A DNA stretch of 64,000 bases from Quillaja saponaria. Its lineage: Eukaryota; Streptophyta; Magnoliopsida; Fabales; Quillajaceae. A program made the position numbers and the translations under genes. Shown one piece after another: positions 1 to 12,476 of this stretch (position 1 is the stretch's first letter; each line of letters opens with the position of its first letter). The notes beneath the pieces were generated by a model. That model had not been told where the DNA came from, made no database searches, and saw only the letters and a list, made by a program, of their open reading frames with translations. The DNA lies in assembly GCA_029379385.1 (NCBI GenBank), contig CM055613.1, forward strand, positions 10,496,001 to 10,560,000, read 5' to 3'.

Positions 1-104
1 AATATATATTAACTATAGAATAATATATAGTAAATTAAGAGTTAATAACAAATTAATAATAAAATTGAATGGCACTTTTTAGTAATTAATAATTAATTAT
101 AGTG

Positions 105-179
105 GTTGACTTGTCATTTTCATCTGCTTTCAAAAGCTCAAAAGCAAAAAAGACTGTGTAAGTTGTGTGACAAGTCAAC
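105..179. repeat. Short inverted repeat with W-box cores
   Basis: GTTGACTTGTCA at 105-116 is matched exactly by its reverse complement at 168-179, about 51 bases apart. Flanking TAATTAATTA-like words extend the symmetry imperfectly on both sides. Each arm contains TTGAC, the W-box core bound by WRKY factors. It could be a tiny MITE remnant or a chance hairpin in AT-rich DNA. Confidence 0.6.
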
Positions 180-1322
180 TAATAATTAATTAGATATCTG
201 GCCTTCTAGTTTTGTTTTAAAGTTTATGGAAAGATTTCTTGGCACTGATACATAGTCATAACCTCTTAATTAATTGGGATGTAATTTCTTGGTTTGGTTA
301 GACCAAATTAGAAAGCTTCATCAAATATGTCATTGAATATTGAAGTTTGATAGTGTGGGAATAAAATTGACAAAATTCTTTGTTTGAAGACAATTAATAA
401 TGAAAATTTGTGATATAGTTTGAAAATAAAATATGCAATTTTAGCACATTTTTTAAAAAGAAAATGTTTGGCACATGGTTTGAGACATTCAATTGGGGAG
501 CTCCGATTGCAAATTGGGTGCATTTAGTTCCCCAATTTGTAAATTAACCAACCAATTGTAATATGAACTAAATAAAAAATCTACATAAATTAGTCAAAAA
601 TTCGATTACATTCTCACATACAACACTAATTGATCCTTAAATTTCTTTGTTTTATAATTTTTTTTATAATAATTATTCTTTATTTACTTAAGTTAATTCA
701 CATAAGTAAAAATATCCTTATTTAAATCTAATAAAAATATATTAAAAAAAACATTAAAATATAAATTTTGTAATTCACCCAAAGAACAATTTTAAAATAA
801 AATTGTCTTAGATAATCTCATTTATTATTATTTTTTCATATTTAAAGTTTACTATAAGGTCACGTTTTTTAAAATTTTCATTAAATAAAAATGTCAATTT
901 TGGTTGAAATAAAAAATTTATTATAACTAATATATAAATAAAATATTTTTATTTAAAAAATAAATTTTTACACAATATATACCTTTTATTGTAATATAAC
1001 ACCCAAAGTGATGTATAACATATACATATATATGTACCGAACACACCACCGTGATTATAGCTCAAGTGAAATAGTACTTGAGCCTAAGGTTCTCCCTACC
1101 CTTAGTCCCAAGATCAATCTGACTTATGCTATCTAACTTATAATCAATCTAATTTTTATAATTTGCATATACCAAGCGAACCCTAAATAAATTTATACAT
1201 TTATCTAGCAAGGTAGGTTGTACTATTAGAAGTTAGCAAAAGACTATAATAACATCGACACTTGATAGCTTTTAGGTTAATCTCGTAACTAAGGTCACTG
1301 CTCAATTTGTGTCTCTCTCTCT

Positions 1323-1325
<3 letters not shown>

Positions 1326-1369
<44 letters not shown>
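1326..1369. repeat. (TA)n microsatellite
   Basis: An uninterrupted TA dinucleotide run of roughly 40 bases follows a short CT-rich stretch. It is a simple sequence repeat with no coding role. The spurious reading frame across it encodes a poly(Ile-Tyr) tract. Confidence 0.95.
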
Positions 1370-1372
<3 letters not shown>

Positions 1373-2979
1373 AGAATCATACGTTGAGTATGGAGAAAAA
1401 ACATACGTGAGATAAACATGTTTGTAAATTACTCACTAACTTTTAGACTTGAAATCTCACTATAGATAGGTCTTATTCTATTAAAACATAACGTGAACTA
1501 AAGCTTATTATATTTCAAGGGGTTGCCTTAATGATAATTAAGAATGTGTGCTCACTTCATTAACTTTTTTGGGTTCAAAACTCCCTGACGAGACCGTGAG
1601 AAATAAAGTTTCTCTGGTCTGAACATACTTGACTACTGAATAAATAGAACTAAAGCTTAGGTCGACATTTGAAAAATGATTATTCAGCATCCTTAATTGA
1701 GTGTAAAACTCTATTAAAATAAGTCCATTTAAATTTTAGTTTTTTAGGTGAGCAGTATGCTCAAATTTTTAGTTGTCTTAATTAGATAACAAGTGCAAAC
1801 ATATGGTTGATATATCACCTAATCTGTTAATTCCCCACCCATGACCACTTGTTAATGCAATGCACTATCAAACCCTTCATCACTACTATGAATCAAATAA
1901 TGACTAATCATTCTAAGGTTGATATTTGCAACAAAACAATATAAAAATAAAAAATAAATCATCCTAAGGTTGAATATAAACCCATGCTAGGGTAATGTTT
2001 CATTGAGAACGATGTACAGCTAGGAAGGAGGTCATGCAAGCACTTTGTTCCTTTTTGGTGGGTGGTGTCCACGACTATCTAAGCAATTAAGTTTATGCCT
2101 CACTATACCAACAATATTTAATTGAAAATATCCATTAACATTTGTGTGATATTGGGTGTGACAATGCATTAAAAACGCTATATCATAATCTTTCATAAAA
2201 AGAAAAGAGGTGAATCAACGAAAAGTACAAAAACTCTTAAAGAATGAGAATCATAGACTCCGGAAAAGAGAGAAACAAAAAACTTCTATTAGAATCACCA
2301 CAAAAAACTCATGATATGTTATGAGAATGGTAAAAATATAAGACCAGTTTATTAAAAGTGAAAAAAAAATTACAAAAAAAAGAAGACAAGATTGACTTAG
2401 GATTGTTGTCAAGAGGAGACGTGATGACAACCACTGACACAAAAATTTTCTTGGAGAGGAAGAGAAACTTAGGGTTCATTCTCGAAGAAAATAATTAGAT
2501 CAAATTCTAATAATTATTGTAAATGATTTAAAATCTTATATTTTTTTATTAAAAAAAACATGAAGTAAGAATAGAAATACTAAACTAAATGTCCTTTGGG
2601 TTGTATAAAGTGAAACAATTTTCTGGTCTAACAAGTTCTAATGATCACACAAACTAAAGTTCATATAATCTTTACATGGATACCGTGTATGATTTTACCT
2701 AATTAAGTTAACTCTAAAAACCTTTTTTAAATTCTTCAGTGGCTTAAAGGGAATAAGTATTTAGGGTTATGGTTAGGTTTAGAGTTAAACTTAGAGGTGA
2801 AATATGAAGTTAAAGTTACATTTAGAGTTAGTACTATATATGGTCAGATTTAGGTTTTGAATTAGGATTAGCCAAGTTAAGGTTTAGATTTACGTTTTAA
2901 AAGAATTTAGCCAATTAAAAAATTTACATGATGTTTATTTTTTAATTAATAAAAAAAACTAGTAGGCAGTATTTTACTT

Positions 2980-3480
2980 GTGAATAGTGAAGTTATTACT
3001 GCAGTGGTTCCGGATCGAGTGAGAATATTTGCCACCATCTCACTACTACGAAGTTTATTAGATGGCAGGTCCTCGTACAGTGTGACACGTCTACGTCCTC
3101 AACTACCACTTGCCTTTGAGGAGCGTGGACTACCACAATCAAGGAGTAAACGAAACTTTCCGTGCTATGCTGGACCCACTTGAGTTGTCATTGTAGAATG
3201 AGGGAAGCGCGTGTTGTTTAAAATCAATATGTGGTAGTGTAGTTCCAAACAATTCATCAAGACATATGGGTCCCAGATGGTTGGACGGAAAGCGTTAAGA
3301 TGGTAACATCGAGCACCTCATTTGTCGACCGTTATGACATCGTCACCGTCGTGTCCGTCTTAACGGCGTAGCCGACACTCTGGCGGAGATCCAACGGCAC
3401 GAACTGGAACAATGCAAGCAAGGACAGTTGTCACTGTACTCGCTATTTTAAATTCTCTAGTTATCGCCATAAATACCATC
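2980..3480. other. GC-richer island, promoter-like, no gene seen
   Basis: Base composition rises clearly above the flanks. Three AACGG/CCGTT cores (near 3329, 3361 and 3392) lie within about 70 bases, and a TATA-like CATAAATA sits at 3469-3476. A 67-codon frame (2980-3183) shows no recognisable domain. It could be a promoter whose gene has been lost or displaced, or an old gene-derived fragment. No exon follows that I can support. Confidence 0.35.
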
Positions 3481-5519
3481 TCTTTCATAACATATGAATT
3501 CTCGGAAATTATTTGGAAATAAAATAAAATAAATAAATAACCTTCAAAACTTCCTGATCTTTATAGAATTATTGTGAAGATTAATTATATTATGAAAATG
3601 CTTATTCTTTTTATTTAAAAATTGAAACATAATTTAATTTTCTTTATAAGTAAAATTCTAAATGATAATTTCTAGTAAATTAAATTCCCCTTTCTGAATT
3701 TTTACAAAATAATATTAACGTCAAATACTAAAAAAAACTATATTCTCGTCTTTTAAATTGATTATATATACTAACAAAGTTTTAATGTGTATATAAAATA
3801 TTGATGCTTCCTCACCTTTCAGTCCATACTCAAAATTCTATTCTCATCACATAAAAGACTGACCTCTGTGGGCTAGGCTATGAGAGTAACCGTCACTTCA
3901 CTCTCCTTTAGCCGATTTAGATACTAAATTATATTTCTTAGAGAGATGTGCAAAAATTCTCAATTTAACTTTGGAGGACATTCCACCACTTTAATTAATG
4001 CAGATGCATAAACAGTTTTTTGAGATTTTTGCCTTTCCTACTCACATCCATTAGAGCAATTGCATGCAAGGTCCAACATAAAAAGAATGCACCAACCCTT
4101 ATAACAGGGAATCATACAAAGTCTTTTGCATCATACAGCTTTGTCCCGAGCTTCCTTCATCGACCCTTGTCATTGAAGAGTTAGCTTGGTGATCAATTAC
4201 CTTTCTTCAGTCTCACTTGGCTACACCATTTCAGTCTTTCCTCCTCTAGATTTATATTCCATCTCTTATATAAATTTTTTTTTTTAAATTATATTCCTTA
4301 TTTTAAGTATACACTAATTTTTCTTTAATTTTCATCATTAATTTTTTTCAAACAATTTAAAATCAATAAAAAAAATTAATTTCTAGATTATTTAAAATTA
4401 ATTATTTTTAATTAATTTATAATATATATAAAAATGACTTAATGATAGGAAATTATTTATAGTTAATCTATATTATATATAAAAGTGGCTTGATGGCAAA
4501 ACATGAATGTGAAGAAAAGTAAATGAATTGTTTGTGCTTGCCTTGTTTAGGCTTGGACTCAGGGAACCAACTTTCAAATTAGGAAAAATCGTTCTCTAAG
4601 AAGCGTGACCATCTCGTTGAATCTTGTTACCCTTCCGTGTAGTTATGGGGGCAGGCCTATTTTTCATTTTGTTACTATGGAACCGGGCAGCAAGCAAGTG
4701 AATATGATCCCGCCCTTCACAATCTCAAAATACCTATATCTATAGATGTGGCAATAGGCATGTCATTTTGTAATATGTCAATTTATTCACTATTAGTAGA
4801 TAAAATTATTTCATTCACTTCTGAATCCCAAACAACTCAATCGGGATCAATACACAAGATTCAAGGTCATTTCTTCAAGTTGCTCTCTATTTCTAAGTTC
4901 ATAGCCTTCGCAATAATTTCATCGATGTTACCTATCAAATAAAAAAGTTGCTCGAAAAAACCATCTAATTTTCAAAATGGATCAATTTAAACCCTCGCAC
5001 CTGCTACTCTAGCTAATTATCCACCCTTCAGTGTGTTAAAATAATTAATAATTATCAACTAAATCAATCTAAATGTAGTAACTTATAGTAATAATACACT
5101 ACATATTTTAAATAGAATTTTTTCAACGAGTGTCTCAGATATATATTAAAAACAATTTTTTTACAAATATTTCAAAAGTAATAAATGATTTTGACAATAA
5201 AATTATGTCAATCACCTTATTAAATACAGATTTTTTTCTAAATATATTATTTTAAGCACATCCTTACAAAAATATTCTTTAGCACAGTGGAATTAAAAGA
5301 AAAATTATTCTAAATACAACTCATCAATTTATAAATAGGAATACTTCTAACGAATATTTGTAACATACCTGTTAAAGTAAATTTAAAAAAAAATAAAGAT
5401 ATGTATTAAAAAAGAAGATATCATTTTTAAAGATATTTATATTTATATGTCCATTAATATATTTGTTGTATATGCAGCAAGTTAAGAAGTATTTTTTTAA
5501 TTTATTTTTCAAAAAACCT

Positions 5520-6528
5520 GGTGAATGAAGCGGAAAATATCGCGATATATTGTCGGCGGGGCCAAAGAAAATTAAAATTCTCGCGAATCCAACGTCGTAC
5601 AGAAACCACCAAATTAGACGGGACTTGTAGGTCCACAATCAGATCTCTCCGCGTGGACAAATTATACGATTTTGATGATTGACACGTCTCAGACACTTGA
5701 TTACTAGTAGCCCCCACTATTTTCCTCGCTTAGCTGGCTCCCATTTATTGGTTGGTTTTATGACAGGGACCCAACCTAACTTAACCATGGTTAACCCCAT
5801 AGAGAATTAGAGATCGAGCGGTTTACGGCCCGAACCCCAATCTGCTCGTTTTTCTGTTTCTTTCTTTGTGCGCTCTCTCTCTCTCTCACGCATTTTAATC
5901 TCTCTCTCTTTCTTTCTCTCTCATAGACAGAAGAAGCAGCTCCTTTCTAATTGTTACTCGCCGGCCATTAATGATTCTCGGCGAGTAACCGGCGAATCGT
6001 ATAATATCAAGTAATGGGAAATTGATTTGATGAACGAATCTTTCAAATTTAATCCCGGTTCGTGATTGGAAGATCTTGTCCATATCTGTGCGTTTCCAAT
6101 TTTGTTAATTGGTTTATGTTCTTCTTGATTAAGTACTTGTTGATCGGTGGAGATCGAAGGCTGGTGGTAATGTGTGTAAGAATTAAGGTTTTCGGAGACG
6201 AAATCTTTGAATTTTTGAGTTAATTGTTGATGTTGATATTAATGGTAAGGTTCGTTGAGTTATAGAGGTTCATTTTTTGTACCATTTGAGGCAAAGGTCG
6301 GATCTTGAAGATTTTGATTGCCAGGGAGCTGAAAAAGGAAAGTTGAATATTCGTTGTGGGGTGGAAATCTTAACAAATTTGATCCACATTTAGGGTTTTC
6401 CTATTTCCTTACAAAATTTTCTTTTTTGGATAATGCATTGATTGAATTGGGAGAAATTTTGAAGAGCCATGATGGTGTAGGATAAAAGAGAATCTTTTTA
6501 TTTAAGAGGAGGGCTTGATGGGTTTTGA
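5520..6528 (+). promoter_or_regulatory. Promoter and 5' leader of the GT106 gene
   Basis: GC content rises here and two perfect palindromes are visible: ATATCGCGATAT (5537-5548) and TTAACCATGGTTAA (5781-5794). A CT-rich tract at 5872-5922 is typical of plant 5' leaders. Downstream are several short upstream ATGs, and a possible leader intron (donor GTAAGG near 6244, acceptor near 6325). The transcription start is not determinable from sequence alone. Confidence 0.5.
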
Positions 6529-9500
6529 ATGCATTGGGTCGAGATGTGCATGATAGGGAGCAGTGAGAACAAGTGCACTGAATTTGGAAAGAATAGATAC
6601 AGAAATAAGGAAATATTAATGGGTTTAAAAGCATTTGGAGAGAGTAAGGTTGAGAAGCTGAAAAACACCATGGCTGCTTCATCGAGGTCGAGGATGAAGT
6701 TGTGGATGATACGAGCTACCACTTCGGTTTTGCTTTGGACTTGTCTTGTCCAGTTGACGACATTGGGTGATATGTGGGGGCCGAGGGTTTTGAAAGGATG
6801 GCCATCTTGTTTTGAGACTAAGTCTGGAGTAATGGAAATTAAGTTTTCTCCTACTCCGCTCAGAATTCTTCCACCCAAGAGTGAGTTGCTCTGCTCCCCA
6901 TCTTTTGTTCTCTCTCTGTAACTAATTTGCTTCTCTATTATTGTTGTCTGGGCGGATTCTCTGTTGTTTAATTAATTTATTGGGATTATGATATTGTTGA
7001 TTCTTATTTTTTAAGCTTGATAATCATTCCATAGTTTCAGTTTCTGAAACTTCGGTGATATAAATTCTTTGCATAAATATACATATGCTACACTGGTTTA
7101 GCTAGTTGTATCCTTACAAGTTCAGGATTTCATGAAATGATGGTGTTCAGAGCTATTAGTACTTATTGAGGCTGTCAATCAATCCTGTTTCTGAACGTTA
7201 TTCTTCTTACTATTCCTGCTTCTGCAAATTCTTCTGTACACTTTCATACTCTTGGAATTAAAGGATTTTATGTTTTTTTTTTTTTTTGGCTGATTGTTAT
7301 ACCTGAAATCTAATCTAAAATTGGTATCTTGCCAGGAGTTTATAGGAATAATGGTTACCTGATGGTCTCATGCAATGGAGGACTCAACCAAATGAGAGCA
7401 GCGGTCAGTGCCAGTACTATCCATCTTCCATTTGTCTTGTTATTGTTTTCATTTTCTTATCTGATTATAATGTTTGTCTGCTGCACAGATATGTGACATG
7501 GTAGCCATTGCCAGATATTTAAATGTCACACTTATAGTCCCTGAACTGGACAAAGCCTCCTTTTGGGCTGATCCCAGGTGTGTTTTATTCTCTTCCTAAT
7601 TATATTTTTAGCAATTGATGTAGATTAGTTACAAGGATCACTTTCTGTCCCTTAATTTTGTACTTTCCTGTTCAACATTGGTTACTTTATGTGCAGTGAG
7701 TTCCAAGACATATTTGATTTGGATCATTTTATTACATCCTTGAGAGATGAGGTAAGGATATTGAAAGAATTGCCTCCAAGACTGAAGAAGAAAGTTGAAC
7801 TTGGGAACCTTTACAGTATGCCACCGATCAGTTGGTCTGACATATCTTACTACACAAACCAGGTCCGTCCTACCATACATACCTAGGCCAACAAGTTCAT
7901 TAGGTAGCAATGTTTTTTAGCATGATTTATATCCTAATCTCCTCCGGTGTATGATTCTACAAAGAGTTGACCAAACGTATTTCTTTTCATTTATTTTGAA
8001 TTGCTAAATCAATCAGTAATTGGCATATTACTTCTGTCAGATTCTCCCTTTAATACAAAAATACAAAGTCGTCCATCTGAACCGAACTGATGCTCGGCTT
8101 GCCAATAATGACCAACCATTGGAGATCCAGAAGCTACGTTGCCGAGTTAACTTCAGTGCTCTAAAATTTACTTCTCAGATAGAGGAGTTGGGTAGAAGGG
8201 TTATCAAGCTTCTCAGGAAAAATGGTCCATTTCTGGTCCTTCATCTGAGGTATGAGATGGACATGCTGGCATTTTCTGGATGTAGTCAAGGCTGCAACAC
8301 TGAGGAAGTGGAAGAGTTGACTACAATGAGGTGAGCTATAAGCCTATAACATGTTTTGACATGGACGTTTGCAGCAGACAGTTTGAAAACAGAAGTTCCT
8401 ACCAGTCTGTCTATAATTTCCATATTTTAACAGATATGCAATTCAGCCTCAGAAAGTAATGACACTAATCTTGTTTCTTTCCTTTATTTGTATTGACAGA
8501 TATGCTTATCCCTGGTGGAAGGAAAAAATAATAAATTCCGATTTGAAGAGGAAGGATGGTTTGTGTCCTTTAACACCGGAGGAGACTGCTCTTACACTGA
8601 GTGCTCTGGACATTGATCCAAGTATCCAGATTTATATTGCAGCTGGGGAAATATATGGTGGGGATAGAAGAATGGCAAGTCTTGCAAAGGCTTATCCAAA
8701 ACTGGTTAGTATACAAAGGCTAATTATGTTGCTAATTATTCTTTGTTAATACTCTTCTTACTGGTTGTGCCTGGTCTTGTGGAAATAGGTCAGGAAGGAG
8801 ACACTGCTGGAACCATCAGACCTTAGATTCTTTCAAAATCACTCTTCCCAGATGGCAGCATTAGATTATCTTGTCTCACTGGAGAGTGATATCTTTGTCC
8901 CCACGTATGATGGAAACATGGCTAAAGTTGTTGAAGGCCATCGTAGGTACTGTTCTGCCACTAATTGACTATGATCATTTTCCTTTCTCTCTATTCATGT
9001 GAAAGTATGTGTAAATCATATTCTTACTGATTATTAATAGATGTTTTCAGTAGAAAACATTATGTGAGTGCAGTTAATCTAGAAACACCTTTTTCTTTTA
9101 GAAATTATTACTTTTGTAATTCATTTTTTCTTGGCCTCTCGGGTTTGCCAACTTGTAAGAATACTCTATTAAGTAATGAGTGACTACTCTATAAATGGTT
9201 GTCTTGGGCATTGCCATTGCCTAAGTCAAGTTCTGGTTTACTCGAGCTTTTATTTCTATCTGTGACTTGAAATGACTTGTCTTGATGCTTCTTCAGATAT
9301 CTTGGGTTTAAGAAGACAATTTTGCTCAACAGAAGGCTTCTAGTTGATTTGATAGATCAGTATACTGCTGGATTGCTTAACTGGGATGAATTTTCATCTG
9401 CAGTGAAGGAAGCTCATGCAGATCGCATGGGTAGCCCAACAAAAAGGTTGGCAATCCCAGACAGACCGAAAGAAGAGGATTATTTCTATGCCAACCCAGA

Positions 9501-9543
9501 TGAGTGTTTGCAATCATCTGAAGATTTGTTAAGTAGCATGTAA
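6529..9543 (+). CDS. O-fucosyltransferase-family (GT106) glycosyltransferase, RRT-like
   Basis: Eight coding exons: 6529-6880, 7336-7403, 7489-7577, 7697-7862, 8041-8330, 8500-8704, 8789-8946 and 9297-9543, all GT-AG. They join in frame to about 524 residues. An N-terminal signal anchor (about residues 58-79) predicts a type II Golgi protein. The plant O-FucT/DUF246 core follows, with [22 protein letters not shown], the HLRYE motif (H293, R295, E297), [18 protein letters not shown] and the C-terminal [15 protein letters not shown]. These match the group that includes Arabidopsis pectin rhamnogalacturonan-I rhamnosyltransferases (RRT, GT106), so transfer of a deoxyhexose in wall polysaccharide synthesis is likely. 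The exact acceptor is inference. Start choice is uncertain: in-frame ATGs at 6529, 6619 and 6670 all precede the anchor, and 6670 has the best context (A at -3, G at +4). Confidence 0.9.
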
Positions 9544-12476
9544 TTAATATATTTGGAAGATTGTGAACTTCATTCACGCGCTGCTGCTGTTCTCCTGCTG
9601 TGCTTGGTTTTCTACCACAGATCTTAAGATAGTTCTCTGCAGAAAATAGAAGACTTTTTGTTGCTGAAGAGCCCAGTGATAGTTGGGGTGATAAACTTCA
9701 TGAGAAGGCTTACAAAATTTACATAAGCATCAGGGTTCATCTTTATATTTTACGTACGCAAATAATCCGTCCCATTCATGTATAGAAGCTACCCCTGCCA
9801 TTACAGAGTTAGAGCATATGAAATTGTATTCTACAGAGGGATCCGTATACAAATTTGGACTACTGGAACTGAAGATTCGTGGAAGAACAATTCCCTGGTA
9901 TTTCCAGTTATTATTTTCTTTTTTCTCCTGTTGTAGATCAAACACTATCATCGGATCATCTGATGTTTTGGCATAAACCCTCTTGTATGCAGGGAATGAT
10001 AGGAGCGATGATCTTGTACTTTTTGCACATTATTTGGTTAAATTATAAGGACACAAATGTTATATTTCTATTGACTTCTAAAAGCACTAAATTGATCTCT
10101 CAGCCACACTCCCTCCCCCCAGAAAAAAAAAATGAAAGAGAAAAAAAGCGAAGTATAAAAAGGGAAGTATGTTCTTCTCCCTGTCAATGTTCTATGATTC
10201 TTTTGAGTATGTGCAACTAAAATAAGCTAGAAAAGGTAGATCCTCTCTCTGAAGATTGCTGTCTTCTTAAGGTTTTCTATGACAAAAGACAACTTGCAGA
10301 CCTAAACTATAATGCAAGTCAACATGGTCCATCTAATTTTGGTTTGTTCCGTTACTCCATCAGTAATGATAGGTGCAAATTGACTCATGTAGTCGTTAGA
10401 GGAAAATGCTTGTCACTTGTTAGGGATTACTTTCTCTTTTGCACATGTTGCTGGCAAAGTACATTCTAAAGTGGGGATTAAGTTTTCGCATCTATTTTTT
10501 ATACTAGAAATGCTGATGATAGGTTGAATGATACATGTATATAGAGCTGTTATGTCTTTTTCTCTTCTACTCAACTTTCAGTTTTTTAAGTAAGCCAGTG
10601 AAAGGCAAGACACTGATTCTAAATGGTGCTTTCCTTTATTAGCAACAAAATGATTGCAAGTATCTGTCAATGCGAAGTTGTCACTAAAGTCCAAGATTTT
10701 AATGTTTAATGGTCTGGTTGCCTAACTCTCTTTTCACAAAAATGAAGGTGTTGAGAAGAAAAGACAGAAACCCTCTTTCTGTGGTCTTCAATGACCCAAA
10801 ACAACAACACAAGTCCTAAGCACACATTTTTCTTTTTTCTAGTTTGTGCTTGTGCTAAGTGGGGAAGGTATTGTGCAATTTCAGTAAAGTGGAGATAGTG
10901 GAGCATTAACAAAATGATCCTCTTAGAATATACATTGGCAACCAAGGAAATAATTTGATCCAACTTAATAAAAATTGAAAAAGTAGTCTTATTTTGAAAT
11001 CCAAGGATTGGTTAATACTTATAGAGTTTCAAGATTTAAATCTCGGTAATAGAAGTCTAATGGACACTCTGTGACCAAAATAAGCCAAAAATGGTGAGTT
11101 TCAATGAACAAAGAAAAATCCCTCAATTATCATCTTGCATGGGAAGTTGCAAATTTGGTTTGGTTATAATGTTATATCCTTATATATTTGTTGGATTTCG
11201 TTGGACATAGCACGATTAAGACTTAAGAGCATCTGGTCTCCCAACATTGCATATTTATAATTGCTAAGTCAATTCCCAAAAATAATATACACTTGATTAA
11301 GATGGAGAAATCTAGATAATAATATTGAAACTGCTGAAGTAGATCCCTAGAAATATTTCATGTAATTTTCCAGATTGTATGTGATTGTTTCACTATCTTC
11401 TTGAAGGATCCTAGAAATCCTCCTACCTGGCACTTGGGAGAAAGTGCCCTACACAATTTAATACTGAAAAAGATCACCAAGTGATAAGTAATAACTACTA
11501 ACCCCAGTCCCCAACACCACTATAAGATTAGAACCATGGAATTTTGAGTTCCAAATTATTGCAGCCAATCATATTTTAAGTTTTAACTAACCACTTTTAG
11601 CTCTTTGCTTTTGCACGTGTCATCATAATAAATATAAAATTATTTTCACTAATTAATAAATTCAACACTATGATTAACTAGGACCTAACTTATAAATTAA
11701 AAAATAATAATTAACTTTTAATAACATCAGTGCTTGAGTTCCAAGTGATTGATTCTTAATCAATCTCATTTTCTAAACCAAAAGAATAATTATTTACAAA
11801 GTGGACGGTGAGACCTATAAATTATGATGATAATAATGGTGGTCGTGGATGATATGTACCATTTTTCTTAAATCTTACCTTGCAAAATCAAATAATCATA
11901 ATAATGTTAAACAGCTCTTGTTTTGTGACTTTTGCTCTTGGATTTTTGGAGTATTAATGCGGCTACATGTTCACGAACACATTCCTAAGAATTTATAAGA
12001 AAACTAGTTTCTCATTAATAAGCTCTCAGTTGATATTGCTGCATAGAAATGTTCGCAATTATTATTAATTAAAATTTCTGTTAAAGAAGTAGTATTTAAT
12101 GACTTAACTTCAGGAGTCGGTTTACAGTGTAAAAAACAACTAGCACTAAGTCAGAGATAAGAAATTTAGGAAAGATAAATAAGCAGTACAAAAAAGTATA
12201 ATAGATTTTCGAAAAAACAGCTTCTCAATTAGTATGGAAGCCTCCGCAATTATAAAAACTATAATTAGGAATCAAAGTAATACAAATAATTTTGTTGGGA
12301 AAATGGATCCCAATGAACTAATCAGTGGAAGAAACTACATGTACAATCCATCTCAAACGGCAGTTCATATACCCTCCGTACTCCCCCTCCCCCTTCTTTC
12401 TCCACAACAGGGAAGAAAGAATACCAAAAAATGAATAAAATTATAATTTAAAGATAATAAATATGGTGCTGACCTA
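9544..12476. other. Intergenic: 3' flanks of the GT106 and BIM1-like genes
   Basis: The first few hundred bases after 9543 are probably the 3' UTR of the GT106 gene, and the last few hundred before 12477 probably the 3' UTR of the minus-strand bHLH gene. Between them lies AT-rich sequence with no frame longer than 113 codons and no recognisable domain. A G-box (CACGTG) occurs at 11614-11619. Nothing else is supported. Confidence 0.65.

Larger units (their letters stand above)
1..5480. other. Intergenic AT-rich region
   Basis: No gene is supported here. All open frames are below 90 codons, lack family features and sit in AT-rich DNA. The stretch holds a short inverted repeat (105-179), a TA microsatellite (about 1326-1369) and a GC-richer island (about 2980-3480). 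It also has degenerate TTAGG-like words around 2760-2880 that do not form a telomeric array. The remainder shows nothing I can name. Confidence 0.7.

Noticed and set aside
2756..2880. TTAGGG/GGTTAGG-like words suggesting interstitial telomere repeat
   Set aside because: The plant unit TTTAGGG is not repeated in register; the words are scattered and degenerate in AT-rich DNA.
9879..10220. Plus-strand 113-codon frame after the GT106 gene
   Set aside because: No recognisable domain; it overlaps the probable 3' UTR and continues into low-complexity sequence.
12234..12434. Plus-strand 66-codon frame
   Set aside because: No domain, and it lies antisense in the probable 3' UTR of the bHLH gene.
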